The notes beneath the pieces are model-generated. The model worked only from the letters and a program-made list of their open reading frames with translations, had not been told where the DNA came from and searched no databases. A stretch of 64,000 bases of DNA from Paramesorhizobium deserti (GTDB lineage: Bacteria > Pseudomonadota > Alphaproteobacteria > Rhizobiales > Rhizobiaceae). Positions within the stretch are counted from its first letter, which is position 1. Each line of letters begins with the position of its first letter. Location: positions 682,001 through 746,000 of the forward strand of contig NZ_LNTU01000001.1 of the NCBI RefSeq assembly GCF_001558695.1, in the 5' to 3' direction. This document shows, in pieces, positions 27,753 through 36,942 of this stretch. The position numbers and the translations under genes were made by a program.

Positions 27753-27993
27753 TGCAGCCCCCTTTGTGAACCAATTCACAGTCGAATGAGGCTGCCCGTT
27801 TAGTGATTGGATTTATATCTTATGTGACAATCATCTGAATTTTTGGATTCTTTCCGGGTATTTCTCGGCTTTATGATCCGCCGAATCCAGCTTTCGAAAA
27901 TCGCAATCCGCCCTCTCCCCGTCGGGGAAAGGAAGGCGGAACGGAGCGGTGGTCCACCGACCGGCGGACCGGTCCGCGAGGCGCTCTATGCGA
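27753..27993. other. Promoter region of the autotransporter and 3' end of the peptidase gene
   Basis: An AT-rich block (27800-27860) precedes the autotransporter. A 14-bp perfect palindrome GCGGACCGGTCCGC at 27964-27977 lies 16 bases past the peptidase stop and may terminate it. A CTCCCCGTCGGGGA hairpin near 27915 resembles another dispersed repeat. Confidence 0.45.
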
Positions 27994-28578
27994 TCAATTC
28001 GACGCAATCTCGGCGGCGCGGCCGGCAATGCTGACCCAGCGGCCGGAATGGTTGGGCGCCTGCATCTTCACATAATGATAGCCGGTGCTTTCGACCGGCA
28101 GGACATCATTGCGCAGATTGTCGAGAACAAAATCGCCCTTGTTCGTCCTCACCGTGAGGATGATATGGGCCTCACCGCTGTTGCGGACCATGGTGATCAG
28201 CAATTGCGAAGCGCTGAAGCCGGAGGCGAGCAGCTTCGCCCGCTTCAGCAACACATAGTCCTCGCAATCGCCCATGCCCTTGGCCGGCATCGTCCAGTAA
28301 TCGCGCTTGCCGTAGACTTCGAGATCCGATTTCGGCTTGACGGCTGCATTGACCGAGCGATTGACCCGCTCGATCGTCTTCCAGCGCGCACTGGTCAAAG
28401 CGATCGGCGGCAGAACGCGATGCGCCCCGCACTGGCCGCGGTTGCGCTGACAGAATTCCATGTGGCCGTAAGGAATGCTGGTCAAACCACCGGCGGAAAG
28501 CCGCTGCGCCGCTTCCGCAATACCCACTGAACCGGCGAGCACAGTCGCCACTGACGCCACGATCGCAAATCTGCGCAT
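27994..28578 (-). CDS. Bacterial transglutaminase-like cysteine peptidase (BTLCP family)
   Basis: The 194-residue exported protein has a signal peptide ending AEAA and a catalytic triad readable as Cys in KGMGDCEDYVLLKR, His in EAHIILTV and Asp in FVLDNL. The family includes LapG, a periplasmic protease that cuts large adhesins. Here no lapD partner or adhesin gene is adjacent. The ATG at 28578 has AAAGGGGAA about 7 bases upstream. Related rhizobial copies are usually orphan and of unknown target. Confidence 0.86.
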   Translation of the reverse strand: MRRFAIVASVATVLAGSVGIAEAAQRLSAGGLTSIPYGHMEFCQRNRGQCGAHRVLPPIALTSARWKTIERVNRSVNAAVKPKSDLEVYGKRDYWTMPAKGMGDCEDYVLLKRAKLLASGFSASQLLITMVRNSGEAHIILTVRTNKGDFVLDNLRNDVLPVESTGYHYVKMQAPNHSGRWVSIAGRAAEIASN

Positions 28579-28796
28579 CGTTCGTTCCCCTTTACCGTTA
28601 TCAGACGTGGCCCGTTTGCCGGGCTTCTTCGGCAATGTGCCGTTAACTAACGATGTCAGTCACAGCGAGGTCAAGTTAAATTTATATGTCGGTTCATATC
28701 TCGGTGATACGAACTAAGCGGTAAGCAGCCTTTTCCACGATCCGATTAAAATAGCTGGTGCAGCCCTCTTGCAACTCCTGTAATGACAATCAAGCC

Positions 28797-29984
28797 ATGA
28801 CATTGCCCATCGATCCCGTCGAAAATCTCGCCCTCCTCATCCGCTGCCCCTCGGTGACGCCGGCCGAAGGCGGGGCGCTGACCGCGCTCGCCAACATGCT
28901 GAAACCGCTTGGCTTTTCCATCGAGCGGCCGGTCTTCTCGGACAGCGGCACGCCCGATATCGAGAACCTCTATGCCAGGCTTTCGGGCAACGGGCCGCAT
29001 CTGATGTTCGCGGGCCACACCGATGTCGTGCCGCCGGGCGACGAAAGCGCCTGGAAGCATCCGCCCTTCTCGGCCACCATCGACAATGGCGAAATCTACG
29101 GGCGCGGCGCCGTCGACATGAAAGGCGGCATCGCCTGCTTCGCCGCGGCGGTCGCGCGCCATGTGGCGGAGCACGGTCCGGTCAAAGGCAACATTTCCTT
29201 CCTCATCACCGGCGACGAGGAGGGGCCGGCGATCAACGGGACGGTGAAGCTGCTCGAATGGGCAAAAGCCAAGGGCGAGCACTGGGATGCGGCTGTGGTC
29301 GGCGAGCCGACCAATCCGGAACGGCTCGGCGACATGATCAAGATCGGCCGGCGCGGCTCGGTGTCCGGCACCCTTGTCGTGCATGGCGTGCAGGGGCACG
29401 CCGCCTATCCGCATCTTGCCGAAAATCCGGTGCGCGGGCTTGTCACGCTGGTCGAGGCGCTGCTCGATCCGGCTCTCGACCAGGGCACCAAGGATTTCCA
29501 GCCGAGCAATCTAGAGGTGACGACCATCGACGTCGGCAATCCGGCGACCAACGTCATCCCGGCGAAGGCGACGGCGGCCTTCAACATCCGATTCAACGAC
29601 AGCTGGACGGAGGAGACGATCATGGCGGAAATCCATAATCGTCTCGACCGGGCGGCGGCTATCACCAAGCTGCGGCCGGGCCGCGAGACGGCGATCAATT
29701 ACGAGCTTCTCTGGCGCGACCGGCCAAGCCCGGTTTTTCTCACCCGCGACGAGAAGCTGATCGGCACGCTCAGCGCCTCGATCGAGGCCGTGACGGGGCG
29801 AAAGCCGCAGCTTTCCACCTCCGGCGGCACGTCGGATGCCCGTTTCATCAAGGATTACTGCCCGGTGGTGGAGTTCGGGCTGGTGGGGCAGACCATGCAC
29901 ATGGTCGACGAACGTGCCGCATTGCCCGATCTGGAAATGCTGACCAGAATCTATCAACGTTTCCTGGCGGATTTTTTTGGGTAG
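28797..29984 (+). CDS. dapE: Succinyl-diaminopimelate desuccinylase
   Basis: This 395-residue M20 metallohydrolase shows zinc ligand motifs [21 protein letters not shown] and [10 protein letters not shown]-terminal His lies in [12 protein letters not shown]. It releases succinate to give LL-DAP in lysine and cell-wall synthesis. The ATG at 28797 matches family length. The following membrane protein gene begins 7 bases after its stop. Confidence 0.96.
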   Translation: MTLPIDPVENLALLIRCPSVTPAEGGALTALANMLKPLGFSIERPVFSDSGTPDIENLYARLSGNGPHLMFAGHTDVVPPGDESAWKHPPFSATIDNGEIYGRGAVDMKGGIACFAAAVARHVAEHGPVKGNISFLITGDEEGPAINGTVKLLEWAKAKGEHWDAAVVGEPTNPERLGDMIKIGRRGSVSGTLVVHGVQGHAAYPHLAENPVRGLVTLVEALLDPALDQGTKDFQPSNLEVTTIDVGNPATNVIPAKATAAFNIRFNDSWTEETIMAEIHNRLDRAAAITKLRPGRETAINYELLWRDRPSPVFLTRDEKLIGTLSASIEAVTGRKPQLSTSGGTSDARFIKDYCPVVEFGLVGQTMHMVDERAALPDLEMLTRIYQRFLADFFG

Positions 29985-29991
29985 CGCTTCC

Positions 29992-30615
29992 ATGCCAACG
30001 CTCGACGACATCCATCGCTATCTCTACGGAAGCTGGCGCATGATGCGCGGGCGGCCGGATGGTCTCATCCATCTCGACATATCGGCCGAGGGGTTCTGGC
30101 AGTCGTTTTACGCGATGGTGGTGGCCATCCCGCCGCTCTTCGCCGGGTGGGTCGCCTATGCGGCGGATCTCGCCCGGGGCGACGACGAGGCGGCGCTGCG
30201 GCTCAGCATCGTCATCCGCACCGCGATGGTGGACATGATCTCCTGGGTGCTGCCGATCGTCGCCATCGGCCTTCTCGCCAGGCGCATCGGCATCTCCCGT
30301 CGCTTCGCGCCCTATGTGATCGCATCCAACTGGGGGACGGCGCTGATCGCCTGGCTGTTCGTTCCCGCAACGCTGCTGCGGCTGTTCTTTCCCGCGCCGC
30401 AGGAGATCATGGCGCTGGTCTCGATCATCCTGTTCGGCCTGTCGATCGTCTTTTCCTACCGGCTGACGCAGGTGGCGCTGCAAAGGCCGCACACATTCGC
30501 GCTGCCCTTCTACGTCGTGCTCTTCATCGGATCGATCTTCATCACGCTGATGCTGCAGCACCTGCTCGGCATCGATTATCCCGGCCCGTCCGACAGCACG
30601 TTGCTGCGTCGGTGA
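29992..30615 (+). CDS. Integral membrane protein of unknown function
   Basis: The 207-residue protein has five likely membrane segments (around 35-55, 75-95, 105-125, 130-150, 172-192). The start TTCCATG at 29992 was taken because earlier in-frame codons lie within dapE. I do not recognise a catalytic motif; the layout (helices after a soluble 30-residue head) is reminiscent of Yip1/YdgA-like membrane proteins. It is likely co-transcribed with dapE. Confidence 0.78.
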   Translation: MPTLDDIHRYLYGSWRMMRGRPDGLIHLDISAEGFWQSFYAMVVAIPPLFAGWVAYAADLARGDDEAALRLSIVIRTAMVDMISWVLPIVAIGLLARRIGISRRFAPYVIASNWGTALIAWLFVPATLLRLFFPAPQEIMALVSIILFGLSIVFSYRLTQVALQRPHTFALPFYVVLFIGSIFITLMLQHLLGIDYPGPSDSTLLRR

Positions 30616-30625
30616 ATACCACACC

Positions 30626-30659
30626 GTCATCCTCCGGCTTGTCCCGAGGATGACGGAGG
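30626..30659. repeat. Small palindromic repeat (TCATCCTCCGG variant)
   Basis: CCGTCATCCTCCGG and CCCGAGGATGACGG face each other across CTTGT, with one mismatch in the stem. It lies between the convergent membrane protein and truA genes and may terminate both. Confidence 0.7.
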
Positions 30660-30664
30660 GGGCG

Positions 30665-31417
30665 TTAAAACGGCTCGTAATCGACCCCGATCAGGTACAG
30701 CCCGTAGGGCGGCGCGACCTGCCCGCAGGCCGCGCGGTCGCGTGCTTCGAGCGCGGCAACGAGATCATCCGCCTTCCAGCGGCCGACGCCGACTTCCATC
30801 AGGCTGCCGGCGAGCGAGCGCACCTGATTGTGCAGGAAGGAACGGGCCGAGGCGCGGATCTCGACGAGCTCGCCCCTGCGCGTGACATCCAGCCGGTCCA
30901 GCGTCTTGACCGGGCTTTTCGCCTGGCATTGCGAGGCGCGGAAGGTGGTGAAATCATGCTGGCCGAGGAGCCGCTGCGCGGCCGCATGCATCGCCTCGAC
31001 ATCGAGCGGCTTCGACACCCACCAGGCGCGGTTCGCCTCAACGGCTATGGGCGGGCGGCGGTTGACGATGCGGTAGAGATAATGGCGCGCAGTGGCGGAG
31101 AACCGTGCATCGAAACTGTCCGGCACGCGCTCGACATTCAAGATCACCACCCGCTCATCGGCCATTACCAGATGGGCGTTCAGCGCATCGCGCACCTTGG
31201 CGGCGCCCCAGTCCTTCGTCAGGTCCACATGGGCAACCTGCGCCAGCGCATGAACGCCGGCATCAGTGCGCCCCGCTGCTCCCAGCGTGACGTTCTCGCC
31301 GCAAAACTTGCGGATCGCCTGCTCGATCGCCGCCTGGACGGTATGGCCATTTTCCTGGCGCTGCCAGCCGGCATAGGGCGTGCCATCATATTCGATGGTA
31401 AGCTTGTAGCGGGGCAT
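30665..31417 (-). CDS. truA: tRNA pseudouridine synthase A
   Basis: The 250-residue protein has the N-terminal strand [18 protein letters not shown] and the catalytic Asp in [12 protein letters not shown] (about residue 54). It makes pseudouridine at positions 38-40 in tRNA anticodon arms. It belongs to the fmt-def-truA translation cluster, although a repeat element separates it from fmt. Length is typical. Confidence 0.96.
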   Translation of the reverse strand: MPRYKLTIEYDGTPYAGWQRQENGHTVQAAIEQAIRKFCGENVTLGAAGRTDAGVHALAQVAHVDLTKDWGAAKVRDALNAHLVMADERVVILNVERVPDSFDARFSATARHYLYRIVNRRPPIAVEANRAWWVSKPLDVEAMHAAAQRLLGQHDFTTFRASQCQAKSPVKTLDRLDVTRRGELVEIRASARSFLHNQVRSLAGSLMEVGVGRWKADDLVAALEARDRAACGQVAPPYGLYLIGVDYEPF

Positions 31418-31452
31418 GTTAGTGCCATTCTAGGGGAAGCGTTGCGCCAGCA

Positions 31453-31609
31453 CCCCCCTCTGGCCTGCCGGCCATCTCCGCCACACGGGAGGAGATTGGC
31501 TGACATGGCCCATGGCGCTCATTCTGCAACGTCTGGAGTTGGTGCGGTAGGTCTATGAAAGCGTAATCTCCCCCCTTGAGGGGGAGATGGCCGGCAGGCC
31601 AGAGGGGGG
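31453..31609. repeat. Mosaic palindromic intergenic element, complete copy 2
   Basis: Outer arms CCCCCCTCTGGCCTGCCGGCC and their reverse complement enclose about 70 bp with a CTGCAACGTCTGG centre, matching the centre of copy 1. The element fills the gap between truA and fmt, separating what is often one operon. Confidence 0.88.
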
Positions 31610-31633
31610 TGACAGATCGTAAAGCCGCGCGCA

Positions 31634-32650
31634 TCAGAAAACCCGCGTCACCGGCGCTCCACGCAGAAACTCAGCAGCGGGAAGCGGCTTTCCGCCGGCC
31701 TTCTGCAACAGCGTGAGCTTTACTGCGCCCTCGCCGCAGGCGACTGTCAGACCGTCGCCCGTAAGGAGCGCGCCGGGCGTTCCCTGCCCTTCTGCCAACG
31801 TGGATTTCAGCAGCTTGACCCGCTCAGGTTTGCCTGCCCCGCCCTTAAGCTCCCTACGGTCGCTGGCGGGGACATGGTTTTCTGCCCCGCCTTTAAGCTC
31901 CCTACGGTCGCTGGCGGGGGCCCCGATCTCCATCTCGCACCACGCTCCCGGAAAGGGCGACAATCCGCGAATGCGGTTGTGGATGTCGCGCGCATTGCCC
32001 GTCCAGTCGATGCGGGTTTCCGTCTTGTCGATCTTGGCGGCGTAAGTCACGCCTTCCTCCGGCTGCGGCGTCAGCGTCAGGCTGTCACGCTCGAGCGCGG
32101 CCATGGCGCGCACCATCAGGTCGGCGCCTGCCATACTCAGGCGGTCGTGCAGCTCGCCTGCGGTCATGTCGGGCGCGATCGCTACTTTCTCGGCCATGGC
32201 GACCGGTCCGGTGTCTAGCCCTTCATCCATCTTCATGACCATCATGCCGGTCTCGCGGTCGCCCGCCATGATCGCGCGCTGGATGGGCGCTGCGCCGCGC
32301 CAGCGCGGCAGGAGCGAGGCGTGGCCGTTATAGCAGCCGAGCCTGGTGCCTTCGAGGATCGGGCGCGGCAGCAGCAGCCCATAGGCGACGACCACCGCCA
32401 CATCGGCCTGCAATGCACGGAACGCCTCCTGCTGCTCGGCGCTCTTCAGGCTCTTCGGCGTGCGCACCTCGATGCCGAATTCTTCCGCCTTTTGATGCAC
32501 CGGCGATTTCGTCAGCTCCAAGCCACGGCGCCCGGCCGGACGGGGCGGCTGCGAATAGACGGCGGCGATCTCATGGCCCTGGCCGATGAGCGCGGCCAGC
32601 ACCGGCACGGAAAATTCCGGCGTGCCCATGAAGATGACGCGGAGCGACAT
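31634..32650 (-). CDS. fmt: Methionyl-tRNA formyltransferase with a repeat insertion
   Basis: The 338-residue enzyme has the formyltransferase core ([19 protein letters not shown] with the Asn-x-His pair; [10 protein letters not shown] with the Asp) and the C-terminal tRNA-binding domain. It formylates initiator Met-tRNA; def lies next to it. Length exceeds the usual 310-315. The extra residues, around 245-276, consist of a doubled [12 protein letters not shown] segment between WCEME and ERVKLLKS. The reading frame is intact, so the enzyme is probably active with the extra loop. Confidence 0.93.
   Translation of the reverse strand: MSLRVIFMGTPEFSVPVLAALIGQGHEIAAVYSQPPRPAGRRGLELTKSPVHQKAEEFGIEVRTPKSLKSAEQQEAFRALQADVAVVVAYGLLLPRPILEGTRLGCYNGHASLLPRWRGAAPIQRAIMAGDRETGMMVMKMDEGLDTGPVAMAEKVAIAPDMTAGELHDRLSMAGADLMVRAMAALERDSLTLTPQPEEGVTYAAKIDKTETRIDWTGNARDIHNRIRGLSPFPGAWCEMEIGAPASDRRELKGGAENHVPASDRRELKGGAGKPERVKLLKSTLAEGQGTPGALLTGDGLTVACGEGAVKLTLLQKAGGKPLPAAEFLRGAPVTRVF
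31834..31919. repeat. Tandem in-frame palindromic element inside fmt
   Basis: Two 38-bp copies (31834-31871 and 31882-31919) differ at one base. Each begins CTGCCCCGCC and ends GGCGGGG, so each can form a hairpin. Period is 48 bp, a multiple of three, so the fmt frame is preserved. The copies encode [12 protein letters not shown] twice. Confidence 0.9.
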
Positions 32651-32659
32651 GATGCGCCC

Positions 32660-33190
32660 CTAGACCGCGAGCCGGCTCGGCGGACGGTCCTTGGCGAGCT
32701 TCTTGAACCTCTTGACCACCATGTCGCGCTTGAGCTTCGAGATGTGATCGATGAAGAGCACGCCGTTCAGATGATCGATCTCATGCTGCAGGCAGGTGGC
32801 CATCAGCCCTTCGGCGGCGATTTCCTGGGGCTTGCCTTCCCGGTCGAGATAGGTGACGCGCACGCTCGCAGGCCGCTCGACCTCGGCATAATAATCGGGG
32901 ATCGACAGGCAGCCTTCCTCATAGGCGCTGCGCTCCTCGGAAGAGGCGACGATCTGCGGGTTGATGAAGACATGCGGCGCCTTCTCCTCGTCCTCCTTGG
33001 AGAGGTCGATGACCAGCATACGCAGGGGCTCGCCCACTTGGATGGCGGCAAGGCCGATGCCCGGCGCGGCATACATCGTCTCCAGCATGTCGTCGGCAAA
33101 GGCGCGCAACTGATCGTCGACGCGCTCCACCGGCTTCGACAGCTGGCGCAGGAGGGGATCGGGAAGGATGACAAGCGGCTTGATAGACAT
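32660..33190 (-). CDS. def: Peptide deformylase
   Basis: This 176-residue metalloprotease has the three family motifs [13 protein letters not shown] and HEIDH that hold the catalytic Fe/Zn. It removes the formyl group from new proteins, complementing fmt 9 bases downstream. ATG 33190 was chosen for the TTAGGTGA ribosome site; a GTG three codons upstream is possible. Confidence 0.96.
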   Translation of the reverse strand: MSIKPLVILPDPLLRQLSKPVERVDDQLRAFADDMLETMYAAPGIGLAAIQVGEPLRMLVIDLSKEDEEKAPHVFINPQIVASSEERSAYEEGCLSIPDYYAEVERPASVRVTYLDREGKPQEIAAEGLMATCLQHEIDHLNGVLFIDHISKLKRDMVVKRFKKLAKDRPPSRLAV

Positions 33191-33302
33191 GGCTTTCACC
33201 TAATCGCTCGGGGGCCGAGCGTCAATGGACCGAAATCGTTCCCATAAAAAATGTTCCTGTTTTGATCTCACATTGGCGGCGCGAATCGGATAGGCTGCAA
33301 TC

Positions 33303-34571
33303 ATGGACACGAATACCCTTCTCGCAGCCCCGCTGTTCCAGCTCGGCGTGCACACGGTTTCCGTCGGCGGAGCATTGCTTCTCGGCGCGGGCATCGTCGT
33401 GCTTTTCGCGTTTATTTTCCTCGCCGCGGCATGGCGATCGGCCCGCGCGCGCGCCATTGCCGAGGTGCAGGCGGCGGAGCGCGCCCGGGATGCCGAAATG
33501 CGCATGGCCGACATTCTCAAAAGCCAGGCCGAGATGCAGGGCCGGATGCAGACCATGGCCGAGGTCTTCGGCGCCAGGCAGGCGGAGCTTAACCAGTCGA
33601 TCCGCGAGCGGCTGGACGGCATGACAAGCCGCATCGGCGAGACGATGACCGAGCAGAGCAAGTCGACGCACGAGAACCTCGCCAAGCTGCAGGAGCGGCT
33701 GGCGGTGATCGATACGGCGCAGAACAACATCCAGGCGCTGGCCGGCCAGGTGGTGCAATTGCAGGCGATCCTCGCCAACAAGCAGACGCGCGGCGCCTTC
33801 GGCCAGTCGCGCATGGAGGCGATCATCGCCGATGGCCTGCCGCAGGGCGCTTATGAATTCCAGGCGACGCTTTCGAACAGCAACCGGCCGGACTGCCTGG
33901 TGCGCATGCCCAACGGCATGCCGTCGCTGGTGATCGACGCCAAATTTCCGCTGGAAGCCTGGAGCGCCATCCGCGACGCCGAGCTGCCTGAGGCGAAGAA
34001 GGCGGCAATCGCCCAGTTCCGCAGGGATATCGAGGTGCATATCCGCGACATTTCGACGAAATACCTGATCCAAGGCGAGACGCAGGACACCGCCTTCCTG
34101 TTCGTGCCGTCGGAATCGATCTTCGCCGAGATCCACGAGAATTTCGAAGGGCTGGTGCAAAAAGCGCACCGGGCGCGCATCGTCATCGTCTCGCCCTCGC
34201 TCCTGATGCTGTCGATCCAGATGATCCAGGCCGTCCTGAAGGATGCGCGGATGCGCGAGCAGGCGCATCTGATCCAGGGCGAGGTGATCCGGCTGATGGA
34301 GGACGTCTCGCGCCTCGACGATCGGGTGCGCAAATTGCAGACCCATTTCATGCAGGCCAACAAGGACATTGACGACATCCTTGTCTCCTCGGGGAAGGTG
34401 ACGAAGCGCGGCGAGAAGATCGAGGCGCTGGAATTCGGCGAACAGCCGGCAGCGGCCGGTGACGCGCCCGTGGCGGCGCAGACCGCCCGCGGCGAAGCGA
34501 AGATCGCCGACAGCAAACCCTCCGACAACAAGGTCGGCCAATTGCGGCTGCGCGTCGTCGAGGAGGAGTAG
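33303..34571 (+). CDS. rmuC: DNA recombination protein RmuC
   Basis: The 422-residue protein has an N-terminal membrane anchor (residues 18-42), a coiled coil of about 110 residues rich in Ala/Glu/Arg/Gln, and the RmuC nuclease-like domain (MPSLVIDAKFPLEAW, TAFLFVPSESIFAEIHE). The family limits inversions at short inverted repeats. The gene is divergent from def. A 553-residue open frame on the opposite strand is a shadow. Confidence 0.92.
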   Translation: MDTNTLLAAPLFQLGVHTVSVGGALLLGAGIVVLFAFIFLAAAWRSARARAIAEVQAAERARDAEMRMADILKSQAEMQGRMQTMAEVFGARQAELNQSIRERLDGMTSRIGETMTEQSKSTHENLAKLQERLAVIDTAQNNIQALAGQVVQLQAILANKQTRGAFGQSRMEAIIADGLPQGAYEFQATLSNSNRPDCLVRMPNGMPSLVIDAKFPLEAWSAIRDAELPEAKKAAIAQFRRDIEVHIRDISTKYLIQGETQDTAFLFVPSESIFAEIHENFEGLVQKAHRARIVIVSPSLLMLSIQMIQAVLKDARMREQAHLIQGEVIRLMEDVSRLDDRVRKLQTHFMQANKDIDDILVSSGKVTKRGEKIEALEFGEQPAAAGDAPVAAQTARGEAKIADSKPSDNKVGQLRLRVVEEE

Positions 34572-34621
34572 GCTGGCCAAGCCAGTGGCGGCAGGGGCCG
34601 GCCTTGCTTGGCTGGCGGTTC

Positions 34622-34915
34622 CTATTTTTCCGCGGTGTGGCCGTCGGAATGGCCAAGATCGCGCTCCGGCCAGACGATATTGCGCACAAGCTGCTTCAAG
34701 ACTTTCGCCTCGGGAAAGCCGCCGTCGCGCTTGCGCTCCCAGATCAGCTTGTCGCCGAGCCGGATTTCGAAAATCCCGCCGGTGCCGGGGATGAGCGCCA
34801 CTTCGCCCAGATCCTGGCCGAAGGTGGAAAGCAGCTCCTGCGCCATCCAGGCAGCGCGGAGCAACCAGCTGCACTGTGTGCAATAGGTGATGGTGATGCG
34901 TGGTTTGTCGGTCAT
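34622..34915 (-). CDS. SelT/SelW/SelH (Rdx) family thioredoxin-like protein
   Basis: The 97-residue protein starts MTDKPRITITYCTQCSWLLRAAW, with the CxxC redox motif (Cys12, Cys15) in place of the selenocysteine form. It ends with the family's GGIFEIRLGDKLIWERKRDGGFPEAK block. Ligands and role in bacteria are unknown. The start at 34915 fits the family; the longer frame upstream does not. Confidence 0.88.
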   Translation of the reverse strand: MTDKPRITITYCTQCSWLLRAAWMAQELLSTFGQDLGEVALIPGTGGIFEIRLGDKLIWERKRDGGFPEAKVLKQLVRNIVWPERDLGHSDGHTAEK

Positions 34916-35468
34916 GTATCGGGTGTTAGCACATTGCGCCGGCAAGGGAAGAGGGACTCTTTTCCGCTGCCCGTAAGCTCCTCGCCTGACGGCACCTCGC
35001 TGGCAGCGGAGGATCGTTACCACGCCCGCTCTCGCGTCTGGTCATTGAGAAGAACACCCCGAACCGGGAATGGGAAGACGGGCGGTCATGCGAACGCTCG
35101 ATCTTTGGTTTGTTTGACTGCGGTCACAGGATCGCCCGTCCGGCGATTTTCGTCTCCGCCCCTTCCAATCACGGAAAAAGCCGGCGGCATCTCGTGCAGG
35201 TCTGTCACCCCTGCACCCGATATCCGCCGCTCTCCCCGCTTCGACGCCTGTTTCCGGCGCCACCGGTCGTAGTGCCGGCGAGGAGCGCTTGGGCGGAGCC
35301 TCCCCAGCCCCACCGTTCGGCAGCGATGAACCGGAGGCGCCGGTCCTTCCCCGCAAAACGCCGTCCCGAGCCGCGTTCCCAAGGGAAGAACTGCGGTAAG
35401 GATAAAGGGAGAGTGGGATCTGCGGGATAAGTTTTTGGAAGGAGGGCTGCGGTCGCTCGCTTTGCCGC
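34916..35468. other. 550-bp GC-rich stretch without a convincing gene
   Basis: No frame here shows protein-like composition. It contains inverted pairs GACGGGCG/CGCCCGTC (35077-35084 and 35133-35140) and CCGGCGCC/GGCGCCGG (about 35254 and 35336). A CCGCTGCC...GGCAGCGG hairpin lies at about 34967-35009, whose inside (TAAGCTCC, TCGCTGGC) recalls the fmt element. It may be a dispersed repeat or an unrecognised RNA. Confidence 0.4.
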
Positions 35469-35624
35469 CTATTGCGCCATCTGCTCTTCCTGCTCCCGCG
35501 TCAAAGGCTTGATCTCGGGTGGCAGCGGCTCAACCGCCGGATAAAGCGCGGTCGGCCTTACCGGCCGGGGTGAGGCGCAGGCGGAGAGAGCGGCAACGAG
35601 AATCAGTGCGGAGAGGAGTTTCAT
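35469..35624 (-). CDS. Small lipoprotein
   Basis: The 51-residue product has a short lipoprotein signal (MKLLSALILVAALSACAS) with lipobox LSAC, lipidated Cys at residue 16. A Pro-rich mature part ends KPLTREQEEQMAQ. It resembles the entericidin-like/rhizobial small lipoproteins, but I cannot name the family. The start at 35624 is set by the signal peptide; a start at 35660 is possible. The ribosome site is weak. Confidence 0.65.
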   Translation of the reverse strand: MKLLSALILVAALSACASPRPVRPTALYPAVEPLPPEIKPLTREQEEQMAQ

Positions 35625-35761
35625 TGCCGTGGCGGTAGGAGAACTGTGCGGCGCAATCATGGCGCTATCTGCCGAACTTCCAACGCCACATCTATTAGAT
35701 ATTGGATTGAAGTGCCTCTGTATTTATCCATAGTAGACTGGTGATTCAATTGGGGGCGCTT

Positions 35762-36379
35762 ATGGCCGTTTCACTTCCATATTTGGCAAGCAACAAAAAC
35801 GTTCCAACTGTTTTTGAGCGGATTAAAGGAGCGAAAATTCCAGACAAATTTACACATAGTTTCTTGACGACCACAATTGGCCTCAAGGGTACAAATGACA
35901 GACAGCTAATCCCTCTCCTACGCAATATGGGGTTTATCGACCAGTCAGGAACCCCTTTGCCGCCGTATAATTTGCTCAAAGGGCACAATCCTGCCGCAGC
36001 CATAGCTGCGGGAATGCGTCGCGCTTACGCTCCTCTCTTCGATGCAGATCAAGAAGCGCAAAAGCTTCCATCGGATCGCCTCAAAGGTCTGATTTCACAA
36101 GTCGGCGGGGTTGACGCAGATGCTACCAGCAGAATTGCGGCTACATTCACTTCGCTCGCTAAATTGGCTGACTTCGATTCCGAGGCCGCTGTGCCAAGCA
36201 GTCCCGAGAGAGCTACCTCAGCTGACGCGCTGAACAATGCCAGCACTGACGAAAATAAGCCGAATTCAAAAGGCCTTCGAACAGAATTTCACTACAACAT
36301 TCAAATTCATCTTCCAGCTAACGGCAACGAGGAGACATATTTGAATATATTTAATGCTATTCGAAAGACATTCCAATGA
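35762..36379 (+). CDS. DUF5343 domain protein
   Basis: This 205-residue protein begins MAVSLPYLASNKNVPTVFER and ends with the family's typical TEFHYNIQIHLPANGNEETY strand. The N-terminal part looks like a winged helix (FTHSFLTTTIGLKGTNDRQLIPLLRNMGFI) and the middle is disordered, Ser/Ala-rich. GGGGGC lies 5 bases before ATG 35762; GTG 35741 is an alternative. The stop overlaps the HEPN gene start (ATGA). The DNA is much more AT-rich than its neighbours. Function unknown. Confidence 0.82.
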   Translation: MAVSLPYLASNKNVPTVFERIKGAKIPDKFTHSFLTTTIGLKGTNDRQLIPLLRNMGFIDQSGTPLPPYNLLKGHNPAAAIAAGMRRAYAPLFDADQEAQKLPSDRLKGLISQVGGVDADATSRIAATFTSLAKLADFDSEAAVPSSPERATSADALNNASTDENKPNSKGLRTEFHYNIQIHLPANGNEETYLNIFNAIRKTFQ

Positions 36380-36942
36380 ACGTTGATACTAAAGCCGCCC
36401 TGTTCATTATGTTGGGGAAAGCTGCGACGCGTTCTCTCGATAAAATAGACGACGTTGTTCCGTCTGATTCACTTCACCTATCGCCTTCTTACGACCTCGC
36501 TCCACTTGTTCCAGAGGTGGTCAGACGTTCGACTGAAGCAGCGGTAGCATATCGCCTATTCTTCGTATTCGAAACCTATTTACGTGAATTAATTACTGAA
36601 GTTCTTTCTGAGAATGGCAAAGGGAGTTGGTGGGATAAGGTTCCTGCAGACATACAAACTGAGGTCACCAAACTTGAAGAAACGGAGGAAATAAAAAGTT
36701 GGATGGCCCTTGGGTCTCGGGACAAATCAGCGCTTATGACCCTTCCTCAGTTACTGAGGATTATAGATGTAAATTGGAAGGGTGCGTTCGATGAAGTGAT
36801 TCGAGACAAAGGCTTGGTTCAAGAAGCTAGATTGATCGGCCATTTACGCAATACAATTTGCCACATGAGCGCAATTTCAGAAGAAGAGATTGCCCGCATA
36901 CGCCAAACAATGCGCGACTGGTTCAGGGTGGTGGCACCTTGA
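36376..36942 (+). CDS. Swt1-type HEPN domain protein
   Basis: The 188-residue all-helical protein contains RNTICH (R158-N159-x3-H163), the R-x4-6-H motif of HEPN ribonucleases, near the C-terminus. It also has the long helical segment TEAAVAYRLFFVFETYLRELI (52-72) typical of HEPN_Swt1. Start overlaps the DUF5343 stop, so the two are made together. HEPN proteins often act as RNases in defence or toxin-antitoxin systems. Codon use is AT-rich (37% GC in a 60-base sample), in contrast with the flanking genes. Confidence 0.82.
   Translation: MNVDTKAALFIMLGKAATRSLDKIDDVVPSDSLHLSPSYDLAPLVPEVVRRSTEAAVAYRLFFVFETYLRELITEVLSENGKGSWWDKVPADIQTEVTKLEETEEIKSWMALGSRDKSALMTLPQLLRIIDVNWKGAFDEVIRDKGLVQEARLIGHLRNTICHMSAISEEEIARIRQTMRDWFRVVAP

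Noticed and set aside
31834-31919. fmt as a pseudogene
   Set aside because: The frame stays open, all catalytic motifs and the C-terminal domain are present, and the insertion length is a multiple of three.
33222-34883. 553-residue open frame on the minus strand opposite rmuC
   Set aside because: Antisense shadow of a high-GC gene; His/Arg/Asp-rich composition, no family features, while rmuC on the plus strand is clear.
35086-35382. 98-residue minus-strand frame in the gene-free block
   Set aside because: Composition is not protein-like and several overlapping frames are equally open.
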